A stretch of 64,000 nt of DNA from Mactromeris polynyma (taxonomy: Eukaryota; Mollusca; Bivalvia; Venerida; Mactridae). The position numbers were made by a program, and so were the translations under genes. The DNA is taken from assembly GCA_032209605.1 (NCBI GenBank), contig JASFXZ010000056.1, positions 186,001 to 250,000 on the forward strand, read 5' to 3'. The notes beneath the pieces were generated by a model. That model had not been told where the DNA came from. It ran no database searches and saw only the letters and a program-made list of their open reading frames with translations. Positions 56,720 through 64,000 of the stretch are shown in pieces. Numbering within the stretch: the stretch's first letter is position 1; every line of letters starts with the position of its first letter.

Positions 56720-56724
56720 AATTC

Positions 56725-58455
56725 ATTTGTGGCAAGCAACTTGCTAGCACAATCAAACTAGAATAGAAAGGCATTTGTCGTTACCGGTTGAAAAACTTGT
56801 GTTTGATATATGACAGATATATTCATGTAGTCTTGGTTTGGGTTCAGTTTAGCTCTGATCAAACTCGAAACAAATCATAAATTTTGGTCATCTTATTGTT
56901 ACTTTTATCCTATATTTTGGAAGTAACTAGATCATTGGTAATATACAGGTTTCAATTAAGCTGCAGAAACGTCGGAAGGTTTAACAGTTTGAATACTGTT
57001 GGGTTCCGGATAGCGATTTGTAACTTAATTGATTAAATAGAATGATGGAAACCCCTCATTTAAATATTTTACCTAATTCATCTGTTTCCCACATCAGTCA
57101 CTGGTACTTAATTTACCGTTCAACAGAATGGCTATCTAACCTTTACGCAGGAAGTGTTCCTGTTGATGAAACATTGTAGTTATAATTACAAACCTTTTTG
57201 TCATATTGTCACATTTCTTGTTTTTAATGAGAATATATGAACTAGCAATACAATAGATATAGAAATACCTACAATATAGTATGTCTTTAAACAACTGGCA
57301 CGTTTATTATGCATTTATATGTACATGTTTATGAGTTATCTCTTATATGTTATGTATGTATGTATAAAAGAACGGAATAAAATAAAACAAATAGTTTTAA
57401 TTTGATTCAAGGATGTCTGACACATTACAGAGTTTTCCAGAAAGTTCATCACTGTTGTTCACCAGTATTACATGAATGTTGTTACCGTTTAGGACATATG
57501 TGTATTAATGCACCAAACTGATCCATTATACATTTAGCAATACGCAATCATGGAACGAAATTCATTTTGCAACAAAACATCAGACGTGACAAGGGAAACA
57601 TTGATGACAAACTAACCTATTTCAAAGTATTAGTATAATCCATACTGTAACAAAGTTATGTATATATCAGTTTTATACTCTCTAATGTGCCATTTATGTT
57701 CCAATAGCAAAAAGTACACTGTAAAATGTCCAAACTGACCACTAAACGGAATAGAAGCCATATTCAGTAAATATTGTTATATATTTACATTTAAAGTTTC
57801 CATATTAATTAGGCTTATAATTGCATTACTACTTTTCGTAGATATTCATCATTTATATTTTAATATCATTGTTTTCTGGTCTGGTAATTTAGAAAAAAAC
57901 TGTCATACCTGGGTTCGACACACCTACAACATTTTCACTTCAGGGCTTTGTTTAGACACTTCGTATTGTATCCACTGTCAGTAGCTGTAACTACGTTCAT
58001 CTATGACCCACTTTATTTTGATTGTTATTCTTAAACCTTAGAATTATTGTTTGTTTTAATCGACCATTCGCATCAAGTGGGCCTATAAAATACTTAAATA
58101 TATACTTTACAAATCATTTTTCGAGAAAAGTTATTTGACAAACGCTTACAACATGCCTTGACAATTCGTCTCGTTGTATTGATTTTGTGTCATTGATTAA
58201 ATCAATTATACTTTATTGCTACGATAGGATAGTCTTAACTATTTATAATGAACAAATACCATGTAAAATTGTTGATAACTATGTAAAATATTCCTTTTTT
58301 TTCAAAAGAAACATTTTATTGTTGAAAACAGCCAATAACACGTTCAATGTTTTGAGCGTAACAACAGCAATAAAAAGTTTTGCCGACAGCAAGCACTGAT
58401 AAGTCAACTCATTCAAATTATTAAACTATGGTTGAAATTCAAACGTGTATAATTA
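56725..58455. other. No gene recognised
   Basis: AT-rich, no supported coding or repeat feature. Confidence 0.4.
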
Positions 58456-58460
58456 TGTTA

Positions 58461-58545
58461 CAGTGGAACCTCCCTAAACCGGACTCCTTCTGGACCGGTT
58501 GTAAATTCCGGTTTGCAGAGGTTTCCTGTTTGTAGAGGGTTTTGT
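58461..58545 (+). mobile_element. pogo/Tigger-like terminal fragment
   Basis: TA then CAGTGGAACCTCCCTAAACC, with GGACTCCTTCTGGACCGG following: the classic end of pogo/Tigger-type elements with TA target. The opposite end was not found in the next kilobase, so this is a solo end or truncated MITE. Confidence 0.6.
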
Positions 58546-58549
58546 CATT

Positions 58550-59280
58550 TTGATGCTATTTCATACTCTTACCTAGGTTCAGGTCATAATTTCATTGAAT
58601 AATTATACATCTTTGAATTTTTACAAAGTACATGTATAACCACATGATATGTCTTTATTTTAGCAGAAAATGAACACAGTTTTAACAAACATGACTGCCT
58701 GTATTTTAAAAATGTACAAGCAAACCTAAAGAAATTCGTATCGTTTGCTTTGTGATGCACATGAAATAAAATGTTTTTATGAAAAGAAAGACTTGTAAAA
58801 GTGATAATTACTGCTTTTTGACAACATTGTATGTTTATGTTTTCACACGAGATCGTATGTTTGAAACAAATTATTTCAAACTCAATATTTCTCACTGTGA
58901 TCTTATATAATTATCCATTTAGTACTATTCGATAATACAAACATACATTTTATTTGTATGTATGCGCAATAGTGCACGATATTATTCAGTTTCTTACACA
59001 TTTTTTTGCTTTATTACTATTTTTAATAACAATTAACAACTGTTTTTCAGTTTTATATGCATATATGTAAATATTTATTACACACTATTGTGTAATGTCT
59101 AATATCTCAACGTATCATGTGATAATTTGTGTATTAGTGTACTATTCTCTTATAACTCTTATTAAGAGCGGCTGTATACTAATAGTTGGCTATGTTTTAA
59201 TGTTATTGTAAAATGTATGCACATGTATATAGATGAGACGAAAATAAAGATTAAAAATAAATAAATAGATACATACATTT
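58550..59280. other. No gene; A-rich tail of a possible LINE 3' end
   Basis: AT-rich. The segment ending at about 59275 has AATAAAGATTAAAAATAAATA, like a retroelement tail in plus orientation. It shares CTCTTATAACTCTTATT with 63764-63780, suggesting a common 3' end family, but no coding part is attached. Confidence 0.3.
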
Positions 59281-59286
59281 ATTGTT

Positions 59287-59862
59287 ATTAGGCAATTAAA
59301 AGCCTTTGGACTTTACAATATAATATGACAAAGACCATACACACAAACATACAGAACACAATTAGAATATTTAACAACAAAACAAGAAAAGAGAAGCAAT
59401 CAATGGTTACAGGATATAAATGTGTATACATAGTCAAAATGAGACTACACAGGAAAGAGTTAAATATTTTCGAGAGTTTGTGTTCTTACTTCAAAAATTA
59501 ATGCTTCTGAAATAAAGTATGCAATATTATCTGACAAATTTTATATTATTAAATTTGTAAGATACAAGGCATACCTATGTTCTTCATTCAAGCCCTCATA
59601 ACGTCTAGGGACAAAGCCTAATCTAAACTTACTGAAAGCTGACCGATGAGTAGTTGGCAAAATCAGTTTACAATAATGTTCATTTTAGTGGTAAGATTTA
59701 AAAGACCTGTACAGTCTTAGTTTATTACGACCGTGCCCAGACGGACCTGTTATATTCTGTAAACTAGTATGCCATTCATTTAAAAAGTTATTCAGTGACA
59801 CAGTCTCGACATCTTGCACAATCGTATTAGCAATGCGATTTTGTAAGCATATGTATCTATTT
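59287..59862 (-). pseudogene. Non-LTR retrotransposon RT C-terminus and 3' UTR
   Basis: On the minus strand: NEWHTSLQNITG, then NKLRLYRSFKSYH, (stop) NEHYCKLILPTTHRSAFSKF and RLGFVPRRYEGL at about 59840-59560, the C-terminal box (KLRTYxxFK...HRxAxxKFRxG) found after the RT of several invertebrate LINE clades. The remaining 270 bp to about 59287 are its 3' UTR. The upstream side is cut at 59863 by the GGACATTATCCCC repeat array. Confidence 0.75.
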
Positions 59863-59865
59863 AAA

Positions 59866-59985
59866 CATGCGGACATTATCCCCTTCATGATTTTGCACAT
59901 GCGGACATTAGCCCTTTCAACATAGTACCTTAGCCCCTTTATGGTTTTGTTAAGTAGGACATTATCCCCTTCCCCCACAAAGGGG
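59866..59985 (+). repeat. GGACATTATCCCC array, copy 2
   Basis: About four degenerate units, for example CGGACATTATCCCCTTCATG followed by ATTTTGCACATG. Same family as 4710-4825. The unit at the right end is followed by a G-run. Confidence 0.65.
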
Positions 59986-60439
59986 GGAGTTTGAAAGATT
60001 GTTGAAGAGCTTATTCCTTTATATTTATTATTATCTTTTCAATTAAATCACATATTTGTTAGTATTTTATCTAAACAGGTAAAAAAAATGGGGAAAGTTT
60101 ACTGCAATATATGCCTTAAAACAAATACTTTGACAAGTATTTCATTACAAGGGAACATCAAAGAAGTTTTGGTCTAGTGATAATTTTTTGGAATAATAAG
60201 TGTTCATTACTAATGACTTAATTGGACAGAACTTCTATATAATGTGTTCATTTACGCATGTGCAAACTTATATCATGTATACTTTAAATATGGGCACTGT
60301 TTACTCATTTTCCTGCTATGTTTTATATTTTAAAGTATTCCGAAGTTTCATCAATTCTTCTTTTATTTATTCTTATTTTAAAAGGTATGTGTTTAAAAAA
60401 ATTGAGCAAAACACTCTAAACAGAGTGTTTGAATTAATT

Positions 60440-60520
60440 ATTGTTATAGGTCTAATGTCCTGTGATGAAGGGGCTTTTGTCCTTTCGACTGCGTGTGTCA
60501 TCATGAATAAACTTTCATTA
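60440..60520 (-). repeat. GGACAAAAGCCCC units, reversed
   Basis: The reverse complement reads GGACAAAAGCCCCTTCATCA then GGACATTAGACC. Together with 59866-59985 it brackets about 450 bp of AT-rich DNA in inverted orientation, so the pair could be the ends of a small mobile element. Confidence 0.55.
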
Positions 60521-60524
60521 CGTT

Positions 60525-60890
60525 GACACTTAGTGTATTTTTAACAGTTTGACATGTTGATTTACATTGAAATGCTGTGCGCGTATTTACTACACAGGTG
60601 TGAAAACCACATATTGTTACGGACGTCGGATCTGATTAATGCCGATGGCAATTACTACTGATTGACTTTTAATCATACATATATTTAAGTCTGTATTTAC
60701 AGTGTTGCGTATATAATTGAGAAAAACATTTCTGGTGAAGGGACTTATTAAACTACGCAGGAGAAAATATGGCGATAATACATGAGACAGGAGAAAAGCA
60801 TGTAAACATTACATTACATTTACAAACATAGACATAAAGCATTTCAACATGAAACAAAGACATAGAGTATGGACAACACATACTAATATT
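60525..60890. other. No gene recognised
   Basis: AT-rich, nothing supported. Confidence 0.4.
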
Positions 60891-60901
60891 ATATTGTTAC
60901 A

Positions 60902-61125
60902 GTAAATGCCGTTGCTCAGAGTTATAGCTGTGCTTTAGGTCTTTTAATTGCTAAATGTAAAGAAGTTGGTGGTATGCCATATAACGTTTTTACAAAATTG
61001 TATGATTCTTTAGTTTGGCCCGTCATTAATTATGGTTCAGCAATGTGGGGAGTTCGATCGTTCTCGTGCATTATTAATGTTTACAAGAAAATCATTGATG
61101 CAAAGCATCAAAGGTCGCCGCTAAA
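60902..61125 (+). pseudogene. Non-LTR retrotransposon RT thumb fragment
   Basis: An uninterrupted frame reads AVAQSYSCALGLLIAKCKEV, then GGMPYNVFTKLYDSLVWPVI and NYGSAMWGVRSF, then INVYKKIIDAKHQ. This is the post-catalytic segment of invertebrate LINE RTs (LYDSLVxPVxxYGxxxWG). Both sides are cut; about 70 codons survive. Confidence 0.75.
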
Positions 61126-61294
61126 GAATTGAATGATATTTTGTTATTTACATTCTTTTGTACAAAAAACATGTAACTAAAGCATTACACTCCATTTTAG
61201 TAGTATCAAACACGTAAACAAAAACTATTAATCTGTTTACAGACCCAGTTCCAACTTCTCTGTATATATCAAGATCTTTGTTCACAAAAATAAT

Positions 61295-61546
61295 AATATT
61301 TAAAATTACATTCTTTGAATCTTTTACATAAATTCTCATTTAGTTTCTAAATAATTATCTCAGACTATCATGACACTCAAAATTTATCAACGGAACACAT
61401 TTTCTTTTCTGATCCATACGTACGTAAAAAATAAGCTTAGAATAAGCACTACTTTTATCTAAATATTTATTTCATACAGTTAACGCATCACTTCTATTTG
61501 TTATAATTTGTTATGTAAAAGATTCAAAGAATGCAATTTTAAATAT
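61295..61546. repeat. Small inverted repeat (35-bp arms)
   Basis: Arms at 61295-61330 and 61512-61546 (TATGTAAAAGATTCAAAGAA in the right arm) differ at about three positions and enclose about 180 bp of AT-rich DNA. Probably a degenerate MITE. Confidence 0.6.
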
Positions 61547-61950
61547 AATTAGGCCACACCAAGTTATTTGTTTGTTCTTCGGATTTTTCACCCCAAAAAA
61601 TGGGGCGAGCAAGCGAAAAAAAATATTGTTTTCAAACTGTCATTTATTAAAGCGAGCGAGTGAAAAAATAGTATATTATGGTATCAGTATGAAGCTGAAA
61701 CCTGTAGTTGCTGGCACCACCCTAAACTATGAATAAACAGCGTGTCACCGTAACAAATTCCTTCTTACTGCAGTTTCTTCTCCGTTAGTACATGCAAGGA
61801 GAAATTATCAGCGATGACTATATGATATAATATTATAATTATGAACTGCCCATTTCAAGAAAATTTCAATAGCACATGTGGAATACAGGTAAAACAGTCA
61901 ACGCGAATACTTTTTCTCCTTCACAGGACATAACGACAGGCAAAGACACA

Positions 61951-62028
61951 TTTTTACCTGTCGCAACAATGTTTACCTGTTGCAACAATGTTTTACCTGT
62001 CACAACAATTTATTACCTGTCGCAATGT
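61951..62028 (+). repeat. 20-bp minisatellite, four copies
   Basis: Units of TTTTACCTGTCGCAACAATG with small length differences. Confidence 0.75.
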
Positions 62029-62039
62029 TTTGAACAGGA

Positions 62040-63035
62040 TTAACAACTTAAAATCCTTATTTTAAATGTTGTTTTATGTATAACCATTATAATTAAGCAA
62101 GATTTCTCAGTTTTATTGATCAAGTAAAGGTCATGACTATCTCATCATCATTAAATACTAGCCATGGCCTACCTTCTTCCACGAACTAATCAACTTCCGA
62201 TCAACTGGAAGTCTCGTCTTTTGCTCACTAGATGAATTTGGCAATTTTGGAACCAGTCGGTTTCAGTCATTCGGGGGCTACATTACAGCACGCAATAAAC
62301 AAATATTTAGTGCAGTTTGTCCCCTCAATCCCCAATATTATATAGCATAGGACTTTGTTATTTCAATGTAATCCTTTTTAGTGTTTCTTTGAAATTGCTT
62401 TTATTAGTCTACAAATCATTCCTAATTTAGCTTGTGGGATGATTCAATGTAGCACTGTTATCTTATTTCTTGTCTATTTTATTCTTGTTATTCAAAATTA
62501 AACAAACATCTCACTATCAATTATTAATTATTCAAATTGAAAGATGAAGACAATGTATACTCCCAAACACAAGTCAATCAAGTGCAAAAAGCAATACATG
62601 TTTCAAACAGTCGGCTGTACATAAAAACTAGGTCACAAATGAAACATAAACTAAACATACAGAGAGGTAAATTGTATGTGAATAGTCATAGTACAGACTA
62701 TGAGACATAAACCATCAGTATATACTTGCGAAAATAATAGTATTCTGAATTTACTATAATAATTTGCATTCCTCGTAAAATACGGAGCGGGCGGCATTAC
62801 GGACCGTACGGTACGGATTTTATCGTATAATAGACCCGAAAACGAAAGTGATTGCATGGTTATCACATACATTGATCTCAGTCGCTTTTAACAGCATTTA
62901 TCATCGAAATTGAGTGGAATAAAACATTCGCAAACGGTAAATTTTTCGCCAAAATTAGAAAGTCATACTTTTCGACGGGACCGCTTTTCGACTATTTGAT
63001 TTTTCTTGAGCAATTTCCGAAAATAAACGGTGCTA
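62040..63035. other. No gene recognised
   Basis: AT-rich with a short CG-rich stretch at about 62780-62840 (palindromic ACGGACCGTACGGTACGG). No coding sequence supported. Confidence 0.4.
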
Positions 63036-63042
63036 ACGTAGA

Positions 63043-63281
63043 CAGCCGTGCGTTCGGTTAAGGCTAACACTCGCACGAGTAAGAAACTGTGCACGCATTT
63101 TGCAACCGAACGCTCTGTTTGCCAAAAAGTACGCGCCCACTGTGAGCCCACTCGCTCGAGCATCTCGGAGGTAGCTAGCGAAGGGCGCGTACTTTTTGGC
63201 AAACAGAGCGTTCGGTTGCAAAAACCATGCACAGTTTCTTAACTCGTGCGAGTGTATTAACCTTAACCGAACGCACGGCTG
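63043..63281. mobile_element. Compact hairpin MITE
   Basis: Arms at 63043-63136 and 63185-63281 are reverse complements with only a few small differences, starting CAGCCGTGCGTTCGGTTAAG. The 48-bp loop contains CTCGCTCGAGC. It is much richer in G+C and CpG than its flanks. No clear target duplication. Open frames on both strands are mutual shadows of the palindrome. Confidence 0.8.
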
Positions 63282-63472
63282 GTTTCAAATATTTTATCAG
63301 TCACAATAGACCTGACCATTTGAAATCGTGCACCACACGAGGGAATAAATTAAAATATTTTAAAATGAAATAAAATAAAACAATAAAAAAATATTACAAA
63401 TACTTTTTCTGTAAAACTTAATTGTCAGTGGGTAAAATTATCTTGAATCGAATAATCTTGGGAAAAAAATTA

Positions 63473-63568
63473 AGTCACGTGCCCGTCCACGTACAAAAAA
63501 AGTCACGTGCCCCTCCATGTACAAAAAAATATCCCATTCCATACAGTACGCCGCACTTCAGTGCGGCG
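63473..63568. repeat. 28-bp direct repeat pair and perfect 20-nt hairpin
   Basis: Two adjacent units of AGTCACGTGCCCGTCCACGT plus an A-run (63473-63500 and 63501-63529), each with a CACGTG E-box palindrome, are followed by CGCCGCACTTCAGTGCGGCG (63549-63568), a hairpin of nine pairs with a two-base loop. Confidence 0.7.
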
Positions 63569-63599
63569 ACAATTATTACATTACTAACAACTTTTTACA

Positions 63600-64000
63600 A
63601 AACTGATAGATAGTCATTCTTATGTTTTTATGTAAATGTTTCCTTTAAGTCACACGACTAGTTTAAAATGAAATATTTATGTTAATAGTTTGGCTACACG
63701 ATAGTGTTATAATATATCGTATACATTTTGTATAATGTTATGTATGAGGTGTATGCTTGTATAGTCTCTTATAACTCTTATTTGAATCGTTTTGTGCAAT
63801 GTTTGTATAGTCTTTACTCAATCTCATTAAAATCAGCTCCAGTCGCACACTCCTATACTATACGCTAACAGGATCTGATGACTGCACAATACAAGTCACG
63901 TTCTTGTGACCTTTGAGTAGCCTATCTAATCGTCGCCTGCAAAATGTTTTGGTATAGAGTTATTAATATTCGTCGATCTCCGGCGATCTTCGTAAATTAT
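63600..64000. other. No gene recognised
   Basis: AT-rich. 63764-63780 shares CTCTTATAACTCTTATT with 59149-59165. Confidence 0.35.

Noticed and set aside
61560..61690. GCGAGCGAGCGAAAAA-type sequence as a regulatory element
   Set aside because: Looks like a degraded repeat; no second copy in the window and no supporting context.

Overview
This is a window of AT-rich (about one third G+C by eye) intron-bearing animal nuclear DNA dominated by decayed mobile elements. The mix suggests a lophotrochozoan, most likely a bivalve mollusc: several clades of APE-type non-LTR retrotransposons (one with a 2A-like motif), a DIRS/Crypton-type tyrosine recombinase, a secreted thrombospondin type 1 (TSP1) protein built from phase-1 exons, and a small Gly/Tyr-rich secreted-type peptide. 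The species cannot be named from the sequence alone.

Layout. 1-8.4 kb: mostly non-coding, with a tRNA-like SINE head, a 1.1-kb inverted-repeat element flanked by TTATA, and a short 32-bp array. 8.4-15.2 kb: a CCAAT-rich GC-richer patch, the 5' half of one L1/Tx1-like LINE (complete endonuclease), the 3' half of another, and a tyrosine-recombinase relic beside a pair of 90-bp direct repeats, all coding parts on the minus strand. 16.6-17.25 kb: a compact minus-strand transcription unit (TATA box, Gly/Tyr-rich ORF, AATAAA). 17.9-22.95 kb: the best gene of the window, minus strand, with a signal-peptide exon, four tandemly duplicated TSP1 exons with 498-bp periodicity, and a terminal TSP1 exon; spliced it gives about 331 residues. 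23.4-31.3 kb: plus- and minus-strand fragments of non-LTR elements, including a 2.5-kb tandem duplication and a minus-strand element with a 2A-like motif, ORF1 and endonuclease. 31.3-35 kb: no gene seen. 35.0-41.1 kb: a dispersed repeat, a 17-bp minisatellite and a 5.2-kb inverted repeat with arms of about 2.1 kb; its 0.95-kb spacer holds a small C2H2 zinc-finger ORF. 41-46.1 kb: pogo-like terminal sequence, two opposed tRNA-like SINE heads, an L1 ORF1 relic, further copies of the dispersed repeats and an L1 ORF2 C-terminal relic. 46.4-50.2 kb: a small ORF, an exact RFX X-box palindrome, and a multi-exon but broken gene of a family I take to be DUF7869-like. 50.5-51.5 kb: a hAT-like element with AGTACTCG subterminal repeats. 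53.36-56.72 kb: a 28-bp minisatellite of roughly 120 units with higher-order duplications. 57-64 kb: a pogo-like end, two LINE C-terminal fragments, small inverted repeats and a compact hairpin MITE.

Only the TSP1 gene and the Gly/Tyr-rich peptide look like possibly intact host genes; the zinc-finger ORF is uncertain. Nearly all other coding traces are frameshifted transposon remains. The features most worth checking are the recent TSP1 exon expansion, the long near-identical inverted repeat, the 2A-bearing LINE and its duplicated junction, and the 32-bp and ~450-bp dispersed repeat families that recur within the window.
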